A stretch of DNA of 64,000 nucleotides from Streptosporangium sandarakinum (GCF_013409935.1 NZ_JACCCO010000001.1:1984001-2048000); one strand, 5' to 3'; shown: positions 47,051 through 55,989, counted from the stretch's first letter. The notes: generated by a model not told the origin, from the sequence alone. A program made the numbers and translations.

Positions 47051-47944
47051 ATGGTCATCGGTGACCGGTACGTACTCGACGACCTTCCCCTGGGGCAGGG
47101 CGGCATGGGCGCCGTCTACGGCGGCCACGACGAGCACCTCGACCGCCGGGTCGCCGTCAAGATCCTGCGCTTCCTCACCGGCCCGGACGAGGAGCTGACC
47201 CGGCGTTTCCTGCGGGAGGCGCGCATCCTGGCGAAGCTGGAGCACCCCGGCGCCCCGGTCCTGTACGACTTCGGCACCTTCGACCAGCGGCTGTTCCAGG
47301 TGATGCAGTTCATCGAGGGGGTGACCGTCGCCGACCTGGTCAGCGAGCACGGCCCGCTCCCGGTGCCGTGGGCCGCCGCGATCGCCGCCCAGGCGTGCGC
47401 GGTGCTGGCGGCCGCCCACGCCCTGTCGATCTACCACCGCGACCTGAAGCCCACCAACCTGATGCTCTGCCCGGACGGCAGCGTCAAGGTCCTCGACTTC
47501 GGCCTCGCCATGGTCCGCGAGTCGGGCTCGTCGCAGTTCACCCGGATCGGCCAGATCCTCGGCACCCCGGCCTACATGGCCCCCGAGCAGATCCAGCGCG
47601 GCCTGTCCGGGCCGCGCAGCGACCTGTACGCGCTGGGCTGCGTGATCCACGAGATGCTGACCGGGCGGCAGCTGTTCACCGGCGTCACCGAGTACGCCGT
47701 GTTCGAGCGGCAGGTCAACGAGCTGCCGCCGGACGTGCCGGGCGTGCCCGCCGCGCTGAACGGCCTGCTGGCCGAGCTCCTGGCCAAGGATCCCGAGCGG
47801 CGTCCCGCGTGCGCCGAGGCCCTGTACGAGCGCCTGCAGCCCTTCGCGGTGAACCTGCCGATGCTCCCCGGCTTCCTCCACGAGGCGTCGGTGCCCAGCC
47901 CGGGCCGGATGTACGCCCGGATGGTCGGCCGCGTCCTCGCCTGA
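47051..47944 (+). CDS. Soluble Hanks-type Ser/Thr protein kinase
   Basis: This 297-residue kinase has the Gly loop 'LGQGGMGAVYGG', Lys37 in 'VAVKIL', the catalytic 'HRDLKPTN' with D131, 'DFG' with D149 and the activation segment 'GTPAYMAPEQ'. It ends soon after the kinase domain with a short tail and has no transmembrane or PASTA segment, unlike PknB. ATG 47051 has GGGAGGG a few bases upstream; earlier in-frame starts would overlap the methylase end. Two PP2C phosphatases are nearby and could oppose it. The methylase fusion is a candidate substrate by position only. Confidence 0.92.
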   Translation: MVIGDRYVLDDLPLGQGGMGAVYGGHDEHLDRRVAVKILRFLTGPDEELTRRFLREARILAKLEHPGAPVLYDFGTFDQRLFQVMQFIEGVTVADLVSEHGPLPVPWAAAIAAQACAVLAAAHALSIYHRDLKPTNLMLCPDGSVKVLDFGLAMVRESGSSQFTRIGQILGTPAYMAPEQIQRGLSGPRSDLYALGCVIHEMLTGRQLFTGVTEYAVFERQVNELPPDVPGVPAALNGLLAELLAKDPERRPACAEALYERLQPFAVNLPMLPGFLHEASVPSPGRMYARMVGRVLA

Positions 47945-48079
47945 CAGCGCGTCCGCACCCGACGCCGCGTCCTCACCCGACAGCGCGTCCGTACCCGGCG
48001 ACGCCGCGGGTTCCGGAGCGCGCCGCCGGGTGCGGTCCGGAAGTGCGCCGCCGGGTCGAGCCGGGAGGATAATCCCTCC

Positions 48080-48883
48080 ATGGAAGGACACTGGATCGAG
48101 GTGGCGGACCGGGTGCTGGTGCGGCGGTACGCCGAGCTGGACCTGTCGGTGGGGCTGGTCCTGGGCGACGGCGGCTGCCTGGTGATCGACACCCGGGGCG
48201 ACGAGCGGCAGGGCGCCGAGCTGGCCGCGGAGGTGCGCCGGATCACCCTCGACCCGTGGACCGTGGTGCTCACCCACGCCCACTTCGACCACTCCTTCGG
48301 CACCCGGCCGTTCATGGAGTGCCCCGTCTGGGCCCACGAGGACTGCCGCGCCGACCTGGTCGCCGACGGCGCCGAGACGAAGGAGGCGTGGGCACGGCGC
48401 TACCGCGAGCAGGGCCGGCCCGACATGGCCGCCGACGTCGAGAAGACGGAGATCGTGCTGCCGGACCGCCTGGTGACCGACCGGGCCGAGGTGACGGCCG
48501 GCGGGCGCCGCGCCGTCCTGTCGTACCTGGGACGCGGGCACTCGCGGTGCGACCTGGTGATCGCGGTCCCGGACGCCGGCGTGGTGTTCGCCGGCGACCT
48601 GGTGGAGAACGGCGCGCCGCCGGCCTACGCCGACGCCTTCCCCCTGGAGTGGCCGGACACCCTCGGCGGGCTGCTCGGCCTGGCCGGGGACGCCGTCGTG
48701 GTGCCGGGGCACGGCGATCCGGTGGACCGGGCGTTCGTCACCGCCCAGCACGCCGAGATCGAGGCGGTCGCCGGGCTTTGCCGGGAGGTGGCCGCGGGCC
48801 GGATGAGCCGCGAGGAGGCCGTACGGCGCTCGCCCTACCCCGAGGACACCACGCTGACCGCCCTGGACCGGCTGGGCGGATAG
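48080..48883 (+). CDS. Metallo-beta-lactamase-fold hydrolase
   Basis: This 267-residue MBL-fold protein has the metal motif 'THAHFDH' (H66, H68, D70, H71), a later His in 'LGRGHSRCDLVI', the bridging Asp in 'VVFAGDLVENG' and the final 'VPGHGDP'. It hydrolyses or oxidises an unknown substrate; no rhodanese, flavin or RNase motif narrows this. The upstream 135 bp is built of short CGCGTCC/CCGACGCCGCG repeats. The ATG at 48080 follows GGGAGGATAATCCC. Confidence 0.9.
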   Translation: MEGHWIEVADRVLVRRYAELDLSVGLVLGDGGCLVIDTRGDERQGAELAAEVRRITLDPWTVVLTHAHFDHSFGTRPFMECPVWAHEDCRADLVADGAETKEAWARRYREQGRPDMAADVEKTEIVLPDRLVTDRAEVTAGGRRAVLSYLGRGHSRCDLVIAVPDAGVVFAGDLVENGAPPAYADAFPLEWPDTLGGLLGLAGDAVVVPGHGDPVDRAFVTAQHAEIEAVAGLCREVAAGRMSREEAVRRSPYPEDTTLTALDRLGG

Positions 48884-48920
48884 CCCGCCGGACGCCGCCC
48901 GCGGGCGGCGTCCGGGGCCG

Positions 48921-50048
48921 TCAGCCCACGGGGACCGGCGCGTCCGGGGTGTACTCGGTGTGGATGCGCCCGGCCGGGACGCCGAGGCGGACCAACCGGT
49001 CCGAGGTCACGCGCACCATCTGCTGCGACCCGCACACGAAGACGTCGCCGGACGGGATGATCCGGTGGTACTCCAGGGCGTCGATGGCGGTCTGGCCGTA
49101 CCCCGGTCCCGGCTCGTCGGAGACCGCCTGCACGATCCGCAGGCGCCGGTGCTGCATGCGCAGGTTGTTCAGGGCCTCGGTGTCGTAGGCGTCGGCGGCG
49201 CGCCGCACGCCGTAGAAGAGGTCGATGGCGGGGCGCTCGGGCATCCACACCGACTCCTCGATGAGCGCCTTGAGCGGCGCGAGGCCCGTGCCCCCGGCGA
49301 TGAAGACCAGGTGGGAGGTGGTGGCCTGTTCCAGCGACAGGGTGCCCCTGGGCGGGCCCAGCAGGATGGTGTCCCCCGGGCGGGTGTGCTTGACCAGCGC
49401 CGTGCTGACCCACCCGCCGGGTATGGCCCGCACGTGCAGGACGATCCTGTTGTCGTGGCGGGGGGCGTTCGCGATCGAGTACGCGCGCCACACCCGGGGC
49501 CACAGCGCGGTCTGCACGGTGGTGTACTGGCCCGCCCGGAACGGGTACGGGTGGTTGGGCTCGACGGTGAGGACGGCGATGTCGGGGGTGCGCATCTCGT
49601 GCCCGACCACCGTGCCGATCCAGGCGGGCGGGGCGGTGACCGCGTCCTGGTCGGCCGCCTGGATCATCACCTCGGCGATGAGGTCGTAGGCGGCCGCCCA
49701 GGCCTGGTCGTAGGCGGGCTGCCAGACGCCGTGGGCGCCCGCCCGCATCGCCGCGATCAGGCAGTGCCCGAGCGCCGGGTAGTGTTCGGGCCGGACTCCG
49801 TATTTGCGGTGGTCGCGGGCGAGCTGACCGAGATACTCGCGCACCCCCTCGGTGTCCTCCAGGTTGAGCACCACCTGCGTCAGCGCGCCGAAGAGGCGGT
49901 CGCGCTGAAGGTCCATCGCGGGCGGGAACAGCTCGCGGATGCGGGGGTTCTCGGCGAAGAGCCTGCTGTAGAAGTCCAGGGTCACCTGGTCGGCCACCGG
50001 CTCGACGAGCGACCAGCTTTCCCGGATGAGCCGGATGTCGAGGGTCAT
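48921..50048 (-). CDS. Flavohemoglobin-like globin-reductase
   Basis: This 375-residue protein fuses an N-terminal globin ('IRESWSLVEPVADQVTLDFY', proximal His in 'GVRPEHYPALGH') to a ferredoxin-reductase-type FAD ('RAYSIANAP', 'FRAGQY') and NAD domain ('FIAGGTGLAPLKALIEE', 'VFVCGSQQMVR'). It would dioxygenate nitric oxide to nitrate. ATG 50048 starts 5 bp after the PNPOx-like gene stop, so the two form an operon. An upstream GTG/ATG region (50078) is less likely. Confidence 0.9.
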   Translation of the reverse strand: MTLDIRLIRESWSLVEPVADQVTLDFYSRLFAENPRIRELFPPAMDLQRDRLFGALTQVVLNLEDTEGVREYLGQLARDHRKYGVRPEHYPALGHCLIAAMRAGAHGVWQPAYDQAWAAAYDLIAEVMIQAADQDAVTAPPAWIGTVVGHEMRTPDIAVLTVEPNHPYPFRAGQYTTVQTALWPRVWRAYSIANAPRHDNRIVLHVRAIPGGWVSTALVKHTRPGDTILLGPPRGTLSLEQATTSHLVFIAGGTGLAPLKALIEESVWMPERPAIDLFYGVRRAADAYDTEALNNLRMQHRRLRIVQAVSDEPGPGYGQTAIDALEYHRIIPSGDVFVCGSQQMVRVTSDRLVRLGVPAGRIHTEYTPDAPVPVG

Positions 50049-50052
50049 GGCG

Positions 50053-50730
50053 TCACCCAACCGGTTTCCCCGCCTCATGTCGGCTCAGTCCCACACCCCT
50101 CATCCGTCCGACGCCGAAGTAGTCGTCACCGGCGGGCCTGCGTCCCTCCGCGACGCGCTCCCGGCGGTCCTGCCTGACCAGCAGCGGGATGTGCTTGGAG
50201 CAGTGGATGTACGCCTCCTCGACCTCGATCATGATCCAGCGCTCGGCCTTCCTGCCCGGCGCGGTCTGGTCCTCGTCGTTGAGCCCGTAGCGGCGGGAGG
50301 CGTCGTAGGCGGTCATGATGCTCGCCGTGCCGTTGACGTGCAGGCCCACCAGGTCATCGAAGAAGTCGACGAACAGCAGGCTGATGTGCGGGTTCTCCAG
50401 GATGTTCCCCATGCTGGCGAGCACGCCGTTGCCCCGGAACTCCGGGTAGACCATCCGGGTGTCGTCCAGCACGCGCACGAACCCGGGCGGGCCCGAGCGG
50501 AACGTCGTGTCGCAGTTTCCGGCGGCGTCCGCGGTGCCCACGAAAGCCATCTGCTGTCGGGCCACGAACTCACGCATCTGGGGCGTCAGGTGGTCGACCA
50601 CCTGACGGCCGTAGAACCGCTCCGCCCGCTCCCTGGTGTCGAAGAGTTTCTGGAGGATGTGCTCCCCGCGGGAGCCGGGCAGGCCCTCGCCATCGTCCAG
50701 TCCGCCGTACGGCACATGCTGGGTCGTCAC
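50053..50730 (-). CDS. Pyridoxamine 5'-phosphate oxidase-family flavoprotein
   Basis: This 225-residue protein has the split-barrel FMN fold of the PNPOx superfamily ('MREFVARQQMAFVGTADAAG', 'LRSGPPGFVRV'-like FMN loop, 'NPHISLLFVDFFDDLVGLHV'). A C-terminal 'EAYIHCSKHIPLL' motif marks the F420/flavin-dependent oxidoreductase-like branch rather than true PNPOx. The GTG at 50730 gives the family-length protein; a longer start at 50826 is possible. It is co-transcribed with the flavohemoglobin gene, so it may serve nitrosative or oxidative stress defence. Confidence 0.85.
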   Translation of the reverse strand: MTTQHVPYGGLDDGEGLPGSRGEHILQKLFDTRERAERFYGRQVVDHLTPQMREFVARQQMAFVGTADAAGNCDTTFRSGPPGFVRVLDDTRMVYPEFRGNGVLASMGNILENPHISLLFVDFFDDLVGLHVNGTASIMTAYDASRRYGLNDEDQTAPGRKAERWIMIEVEEAYIHCSKHIPLLVRQDRRERVAEGRRPAGDDYFGVGRMRGVGLSRHEAGKPVG

Positions 50731-51122
50731 GTCTCTCCATTCGGTCCCGGACCACAAGCCTGTGAGAGGGCGCGGGCGGGTACCCGAGCCCGGCGATGAA
50801 GCACCAAACCGGATGTTTCCCCCCACATAACCGATGGAGCCTAGACCACATCAGCCTCACCCGAAACAGTTCTGCAACATTTCCACAGATTTTTCGAATC
50901 ATGATTAATACTCACTTTTCTTGCCCGAACCTGCACTCCAGAGCCGTCGCGGGGGTGCGCCGGAGCGGCGGGGACGCGCGGCGAGGCGGGCGGGAACGGT
51001 CCACCGACGACGACGACGGCGCGCACCGGGACGGACGGAAACGGCCGGCGGAATGGACATGAAGTCCGCGCCCACCGGCTGATAGCCTCCGGCGGGCAGC
51101 GACCTCGGGAGGGAAGAAGATC
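50731..51122. promoter_or_regulatory. AT-rich control region between PNPOx and HAD genes
   Basis: This 392-bp gap has no gene. It contains the lowest-GC stretch of the neighbourhood (50835-50935) with an AATCATGATT palindrome (50897-50906). It should hold the PNPOx-flavohemoglobin promoter and the start of the HAD transcript; I cannot assign an NsrR-type site with confidence. Confidence 0.45.
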
Positions 51123-51815
51123 ATGAGGCTCACCGGGCAGGTGCTCATCTTCGACGCCGACGACACGCTCTGGGAGAACAACGTCCTGTTCGAGCGGGTC
51201 ATCGACGACTTCCTGGGCTGGCTCGCGCACCCGACCCTCGACCGGGCCGAGATCCGCGCCATCCTCGACGACATCGAGGCGGCGAACGCGGTCGCCCACG
51301 GCTACGGCAGCAAGGTCTTCCTCCGCAGCCTCGGCGAATGCCTGGAACGGCTGCACCGGCGGCCGGCGACCGCCGAGGAGCGCCGCCGGATCGAGGAGCT
51401 GGCGGTGGCGCTCGTCGAGCACCGCGTGGAGCTGATCCCGGGCGTCTCGGAGACCCTGGCCGCCCTCGGCGACCGGCACGACCTGCTCCTGCTCACCAAG
51501 GGCGACCTGGAGGAGCAGCGGCGCAAGCTGGAGGTCTCCGCGCTCGCGCACCACTTCCGCGAGGTCCACATCGTTGCGGAGAAGGACGTGGAGGTCTACC
51601 GCGGGCTGGTGCGGCGGTACGACCTGACGCCCGCGACGACCTGGATGATCGGCAACTCCCCGAAGTCGGACATCCTGCCGGCCCGGCAGGCGGGCATGAA
51701 CGCCGTCTTCATCCCCAACGACAACACCTGGGTGCTGGAGCGGGCCGACCTCACCCCGGACGACGACCGGGTGCTGCGGCTGCGGAGGTTCCCGGAGCTG
51801 CTCGACCACTTCTGA
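51123..51815 (+). CDS. HAD-superfamily hydrolase
   Basis: This 230-residue phosphatase-like protein has HAD motif I 'IFDADDTLWENN' with two catalytic Asp, motif II 'LLLLTKG', a Lys in 'EKDVEVYRGL' and motif III-like 'WMIGNSPKSDILPA'. The cap is helical (residues ~20-90). The 'DADDTLW' form is typical of a pyrophosphatase/sugar-phosphatase-like branch. GGGAGGGAAG precedes the ATG. It is followed 72 bp later by a NUDIX gene on the same strand. Confidence 0.9.
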   Translation: MRLTGQVLIFDADDTLWENNVLFERVIDDFLGWLAHPTLDRAEIRAILDDIEAANAVAHGYGSKVFLRSLGECLERLHRRPATAEERRRIEELAVALVEHRVELIPGVSETLAALGDRHDLLLLTKGDLEEQRRKLEVSALAHHFREVHIVAEKDVEVYRGLVRRYDLTPATTWMIGNSPKSDILPARQAGMNAVFIPNDNTWVLERADLTPDDDRVLRLRRFPELLDHF

Positions 51816-51887
51816 CGCCTGCTGACGCCCGCCGCCACCGCGCCGCGTCGGCCGGGCCTCCGCCTGAAGACCGGGAAACGGGGAGAC

Positions 51888-52319
51888 ATGACACCGAAGC
51901 CCTCCGTATCGTGCGTGTTCGTCTGCCACGACGGCGCCGGCCGGGTGCTGCTGGCCCGGCGCGGCACCGGGGCGCGGGACGAGCCCGGCGCCTGGGACTG
52001 CGGCGCCGGGGCGCTGGAGTACGGCGAGACGTTCGAGGCGGCCGTCGCGCGCGAGGTCCGCGAGGAGTACTCGGCGGCGGCGCTGGAGATCGAGACGATC
52101 GGCGTCCGGAACGTCCTGCGCGGGGACCCGGTCTCCTCGCACTGGGTGGCGGTGGTGTTCGCGGTCCGGGTGGACCCGGCCGAGGTCGCCATCGGGGAGC
52201 CCCACAAGTTCGACGAGCTGGGCTGGTTCGCACCCGGCCGGCTTCCGGACCGGACGCACTCCCAGCTCCCCGAGAGCCTCGCGCTCTTCACCGCCTGGGC
52301 GGCCTCCCGGCGCCTGTGA
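51888..52319 (+). CDS. NUDIX hydrolase
   Basis: This 143-residue protein has the NUDIX box G-x5-E-x7-REUxEE ('GALEYGETFEAAVAREVREE', residues ~41-60), which binds Mg and cleaves nucleoside diphosphate-linked substrates. The surrounding sequence ('VLLARRGTGARDEPGAWDC') fits the MutT/ADP-ribose-like branch. The stop TGA is also the first triplet of the conserved activator box of the next operon. Confidence 0.93.
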   Translation: MTPKPSVSCVFVCHDGAGRVLLARRGTGARDEPGAWDCGAGALEYGETFEAAVAREVREEYSAAALEIETIGVRNVLRGDPVSSHWVAVVFAVRVDPAEVAIGEPHKFDELGWFAPGRLPDRTHSQLPESLALFTAWAASRRL

Positions 52320-52382
52320 CGACCGTCAGGGGTGAAGTCACGATGACCGCCACTTACCTGGGAAAACGCCGATTCCTAGGGT
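52317..52382 (+). promoter_or_regulatory. Activated promoter of the ABC/two-component operon
   Basis: The box TGACGACCGTC, then GTGA-AG-TCAC plus GAT (52317-52344), precedes TTACCT (-35, 52354-52359), a 17-nt spacer and TAGGGT (-10, 52377-52382). Seven bases then separate the -10 from the ATG, so the transcript is leaderless. The same arrangement, at identical distances, occurs at 56045-56110. Confidence 0.8.
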
Positions 52383-52389
52383 TGGCGTC

Positions 52390-53286
52390 ATGGAGAGAGC
52401 GGCGGTCGAGTTCCACGAGGTGAGCAAGCGCTACGGCCAGGTCCGGGCGCTTGACGCGGCGGGTTTCACGGTGGCGCGCGGGGAGACGGTCTCCCTGCTG
52501 GGCCACAACGGGGCGGGCAAGTCCACGGCGGTGGCGCTGATGCTCGGGCTGGTCCGCCCGGACGGCGGGCGGGTCGGCGTCCTGGGCGGCTCCCCGGCCA
52601 GAGCGGTCGCCCGGGGCCGGGTCGGCGCGATGCTGCAGAGCGGCGGGCTGCCCGACGGCGCCTCGGTCCGCGACATCGTCCGATTGGCCTGCGGGCTGTA
52701 CGGCGGGCGCCGGAGGATCGGCGAGGTCCTCGAACTGGCCGGGCTGACCGAGCTGGCCGGGCGGCGGGCGACCGCGCTGTCGGGCGGGCAGGCCCAGCGG
52801 GTCCGCTTCGCGATCGCGGTCGCGGGACGGCCGGAGCTGCTGTTCCTCGACGAGCCGACCGTGGCGATGGACGTCGAGGCCCGCCGCGAGTTCTGGGACG
52901 CGGTCCGCGCCTGCCGGGAGACCGAGGGCACGACGGTCGTGTTCGCCACCCACTACCTGGAGGAGGCCGACCAGTTCGCCGACCGGGTCGTGGTGCTCGG
53001 CCACGGCCGGGTGGTCGCCGACGCCGCCCCGGCGACGGTCAAGGCCCGGGTGGGCGGGCGGATCGTCCGCTGCGTGCTGGCCGAGCCCGACCCGCAGCGT
53101 CTGCTGGCCCTGCCGGGCGTGACGGAGGTGACCGTCCGGGCCGGGCAGGTGGAGCTGCGGACCGACGACGCCGACCGGACCGTGGGCGCCCTCTACTCCG
53201 CGATCGGCGGGGTGCGCGACCTCGAGGTGACCGGCGCCGGCCTCGATGAAGCCCTGATCCTTCTGTCTTCCGGAAAGGCCGCGTAA
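52390..53286 (+). CDS. ABC transporter ATP-binding protein (drug-export type)
   Basis: This 298-residue ATPase has Walker A 'GHNGAGKST', signature 'LSGGQAQRVRFAIA', Walker B 'LLFLDEPTVAMD' and H-loop 'FATHYLEEAD'. The 'LEEAD' following the H-loop and the C-terminal domain are typical of DrrA/NatA-type exporters. The ATG at 52390 is family-typical and lies seven bases from a -10 box. Its stop overlaps the permease start (TAATG). The permease, histidine kinase and response regulator follow without gaps. Confidence 0.94.
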   Translation: MERAAVEFHEVSKRYGQVRALDAAGFTVARGETVSLLGHNGAGKSTAVALMLGLVRPDGGRVGVLGGSPARAVARGRVGAMLQSGGLPDGASVRDIVRLACGLYGGRRRIGEVLELAGLTELAGRRATALSGGQAQRVRFAIAVAGRPELLFLDEPTVAMDVEARREFWDAVRACRETEGTTVVFATHYLEEADQFADRVVVLGHGRVVADAAPATVKARVGGRIVRCVLAEPDPQRLLALPGVTEVTVRAGQVELRTDDADRTVGALYSAIGGVRDLEVTGAGLDEALILLSSGKAA

Positions 53287-53987
53287 TGTTGCCCCTCGTG
53301 CGGTTCGAACTCGTTCGCGCCCTGCGCAATGTCAAGTACCTGGTGTTCCTGGTGGCCGTCCCGGTCGGTTTCTACCTGATGTGGGGACGCGGCTCGGACG
53401 CCGCCCTGGTGGCGATGGCGGTCTACGCCGCGACCGGCGGCGCGCTGATGGCCGCGGGCGGCGGGGTCGCCGACGACCGCGCCCAGGGCTGGTTGCGGCA
53501 GCTGCGGGTCACCCCGCTGAGCGGCGCCCGGTGGCTCGCCGGGCGCGTCGTGCTCGGCGTCGTGATGACCCTGCCCGGCATCCTCGCCGTCTGCCTGGCG
53601 GCCGTCCTGGTCGGCCACGCCGACCTGCCGCCCGCGCGGTGGGCCGCGCTGGCCGGGGTCCTGCTGGCCGGGTCGCTGCCGTTCTGCCTGCTGGGACTGT
53701 TCCTGGGGCTGACGCTGCGCGGCAAGACCGCCCAGCTCGGGATCGTGGTGGTCTTCTTCGCCCTGGCCGCGCTCGGCGGCGTGATCGGCCAGGGCGACCT
53801 GCCCGGCGCCTGGCAGCGGGTCCGCGAGCTCACCCCGTCCCACAGCCTGCTGCTGTACGGCGACGCCGCGGCGAGCGGCCGGGACGGACGATCCGCCGGC
53901 CTCGGTCAGGCCGGTGTCCTGGCCGCCTGGACGGCGCTGGCCGGCGCGGCGGTGCTGGCGCGGCGGCGCTGGAGCTCGGACGGGTGA
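53286..53987 (+). CDS. ABC-2-type transporter permease
   Basis: This 233-residue membrane protein has six hydrophobic segments and the ABC-2 'VADDRAQGWLRQLRVTPLSG' motif. It pairs with the preceding ATPase to export an unidentified lipophilic or antibiotic substrate. The start overlaps the ATPase stop and its own stop overlaps the histidine kinase GTG, indicating tight co-translation. Confidence 0.92.
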   Translation: MLPLVRFELVRALRNVKYLVFLVAVPVGFYLMWGRGSDAALVAMAVYAATGGALMAAGGGVADDRAQGWLRQLRVTPLSGARWLAGRVVLGVVMTLPGILAVCLAAVLVGHADLPPARWAALAGVLLAGSLPFCLLGLFLGLTLRGKTAQLGIVVVFFALAALGGVIGQGDLPGAWQRVRELTPSHSLLLYGDAAASGRDGRSAGLGQAGVLAAWTALAGAAVLARRRWSSDG

Positions 53988-55282
53988 CCGCACCGGAGAC
54001 GACACCCGGGGCGGCGTCCGATGTGGCGTCCGGGGCGGCGCCCGGGACGACGACCGCGGTGACGCCGGGGGCGGCCTCCGGAGCCGCGCCCGGAGGAACG
54101 GCCGGCTGGACCCGGCGGGCCCGGCCCGCCGGGTCTTCGGGTATGGACGGGCCCCCGGACGCCGAGGACGAGGGCCGGATCACCCGCCTGTGGTCGGCCC
54201 GGGACCGCTCCCGCCTCCTGCTGCTGGTCGCCGTCACGGTCTGGGCCTCGGCCGCCCAGGTGGCCGCCGGCACCCCGGCGTGGCCGACGGCCGCCGCGAT
54301 CGCCCTCGGGGTGCTGCTGGCCCTGCTGGGGCTGACGGTCCGCTCCGCCGCCGAGCCGAGGGTGTGGTGGCCGCGGTTCGCGGCGCTGGCCGCGATCCCG
54401 CTCCTGCTCGCCTTCGTGGCCGGTCCCTGGTGGGCGGCGACCGCCGCGTGGGCCAGCACCGCCGCCGGGTGGGGGCCGCCGCGGCGGGCCCAGCCGTACG
54501 TCGTGGGGCTCGGGCTGTCGGCGGCCCTGCTGGCCTTCGCCGGCGGCGGGGACGCCGGGCTGGCCCTGGTGCTGGGCGGGTTCGTCGCGCTCGCCGGCTT
54601 CTTCGCCGTCCAGGCCCGGCACGCCTCGGAGCTGATGACCGAGCTGCGGGAGACCAAGCAGGAGCTGGCCCGGCTGGCGGTCGTCGAGGAGCGCAACCGC
54701 ATCGCCCGCGACCTGCACGACCTGGTCGGGCACAGCCTGTCAGTGGTGGCCGTGAAGACCGAGCTGGCCCGCCGCCTGCTGCCGATCGACACCGGTCGCG
54801 CCGACGGCGAGCTGAAGGACATCGACGCCATCGTGCGCCGCGCCCTGTCGGAGGTACGGCAGGCGGTCACCGGCTACCGGCAGCCGACGCTGGCGGCCGA
54901 GCTGTCGTCGGCGGTCCAGGCCGCCCGGGCCGCCGGCATCCGCTGCGAGGTGACCAGCCCGGAATCCTGGGACCTGCCGGTGGCCGTCGAGGGCCTGCTG
55001 GCCTGGACGGTCCGGGAGGGCATCACCAACGTGCTGCGGCACAGCGGCGCCGCCAACTGCTGGATCACGGTGACCGGGGACCCCGGGGACGCCACCGGGA
55101 TCGCTGGCGGGATCGCGGTCGAGGTCGCCGACGACGGCGCCGTACGGGACCGCGACGACGACGGCCGGCCGGGCAACGGCCTGGCCGGGCTGAGCGAGCG
55201 GGCCCGCGCCCTGGGCGGTTCCCTGACCGCGGGCAGGCGCGACGGGGGCGGCTTCCGGCTGCGAGTGGAGGTGACGGGTTGA
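53984..55282 (+). CDS. Sensor histidine kinase (NarX/DesK-like)
   Basis: This 432-residue kinase begins with ~65 low-complexity Ala/Pro/Thr residues, followed by about six membrane segments (residues 77-210). A HisKA_3 dimerisation helix carries phospho-acceptor H245 in 'ARDLHDLVGHSLS', and a HATPase_c domain carries 'REGITNVLRHSGA' (N box) and 'GNGLAGLSERARALGG' (G box). GTG 53984 overlaps the permease stop (GTGA). It senses a membrane or exported signal and phosphorylates the next protein. Confidence 0.93.
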   Translation: MTAPETTPGAASDVASGAAPGTTTAVTPGAASGAAPGGTAGWTRRARPAGSSGMDGPPDAEDEGRITRLWSARDRSRLLLLVAVTVWASAAQVAAGTPAWPTAAAIALGVLLALLGLTVRSAAEPRVWWPRFAALAAIPLLLAFVAGPWWAATAAWASTAAGWGPPRRAQPYVVGLGLSAALLAFAGGGDAGLALVLGGFVALAGFFAVQARHASELMTELRETKQELARLAVVEERNRIARDLHDLVGHSLSVVAVKTELARRLLPIDTGRADGELKDIDAIVRRALSEVRQAVTGYRQPTLAAELSSAVQAARAAGIRCEVTSPESWDLPVAVEGLLAWTVREGITNVLRHSGAANCWITVTGDPGDATGIAGGIAVEVADDGAVRDRDDDGRPGNGLAGLSERARALGGSLTAGRRDGGGFRLRVEVTG

Positions 55283-55884
55283 TCCGGGTGTTCCTCGCCG
55301 AGGACCAGACCATGTTCCGCGGCGCGATGGCCGCCCTGCTGGGACTGGAGGCCGACCTGGAGGTGGTCGGCGACGTCTCCCGCGGGGACGAGGTCGTCGC
55401 CGCGTGTGAGCGCCTCCGGCCCGACGTGGCGCTGCTCGACATCGAGATGCCCGGCATGGACGGGCTGGAGGCCGCCCGCAGGCTCCGCTCGGCCGTGCCG
55501 GAGACGAGGGTCGTGATCGTGACGACCTTCGGCCGGCCGGGTTACCTGCACGCGGCGATGGCCGCCGGGGCCCGCGGCTTCCTCCTCAAGGACGCGCCCG
55601 TCGCCGAGCTGGCCGCGGGCATCCGGAAGGTCGCCGCGGGCGGCCAGGTGGTCGATCCGGCGCTGGCCGTGGCGGCGCTGAGCGAGGGCGCCAGCCCGCT
55701 CACCCCGCGGGAGAAGGACGTCCTGGCCGCCGCCCGCGCCCACGGCACCATCGCCGACATCGGCCGTGACCTGCACCTGTCGCCGGGGACCGTCCGCAAC
55801 CACCTGTCGGCGGCGATCCAGAAACTCGGAGCCCGGACCAGGACCGAGGCCATCGACATCGCCGTCTCCAAGGGCTGGCTCTGA
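55279..55884 (+). CDS. NarL/LuxR-type response regulator
   Basis: This 201-residue regulator has a receiver domain with phospho-acceptor D54 ('LLDIEMPGMDG') and a C-terminal LuxR HTH ('LTPREKDVLAAARAHG', 'DIGRDLHLSPGTVRNHL'). It starts with TTG, overlapping the kinase stop (TTGA), with GGAGGTGAC upstream. It is the probable activator binding the box repeated at 52317 and 56045, so it would control both its own operon and the LiaF-like gene. That target assignment is inference from the paired promoters. Confidence 0.94.
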   Translation: MIRVFLAEDQTMFRGAMAALLGLEADLEVVGDVSRGDEVVAACERLRPDVALLDIEMPGMDGLEAARRLRSAVPETRVVIVTTFGRPGYLHAAMAAGARGFLLKDAPVAELAAGIRKVAAGGQVVDPALAVAALSEGASPLTPREKDVLAAARAHGTIADIGRDLHLSPGTVRNHLSAAIQKLGARTRTEAIDIAVSKGWL

Positions 55885-55927
55885 CGTCCGGCCGGACGGC
55901 GCGAGCCGGTCGCGGAGCCCCGGCCCC

Positions 55928-55989
55928 GGGAGGCCGGTCCGCGCGGCCGGGTCACGGCCGGGTCGCGCGGGAGGCCGGTCCGCGCGGCC
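55928..55989 (+). repeat. 41-bp-period direct repeat after the response regulator
   Basis: GGGAGGCCGGTCCGCGCGGCC occurs at 55928-55948 and again 41 bp later. With flanking CCGGCC palindromes it can form several stems and may terminate the operon transcript. Nothing else is seen between 55885 and 56044. Confidence 0.6.

Noticed and set aside
45124-47944. Complete Pgl or BREX phage-defence system
   Set aside because: Only a methylase and a small kinase are present; no PglY/BrxC ATPase, PglZ phosphatase or Lon-like gene is found.
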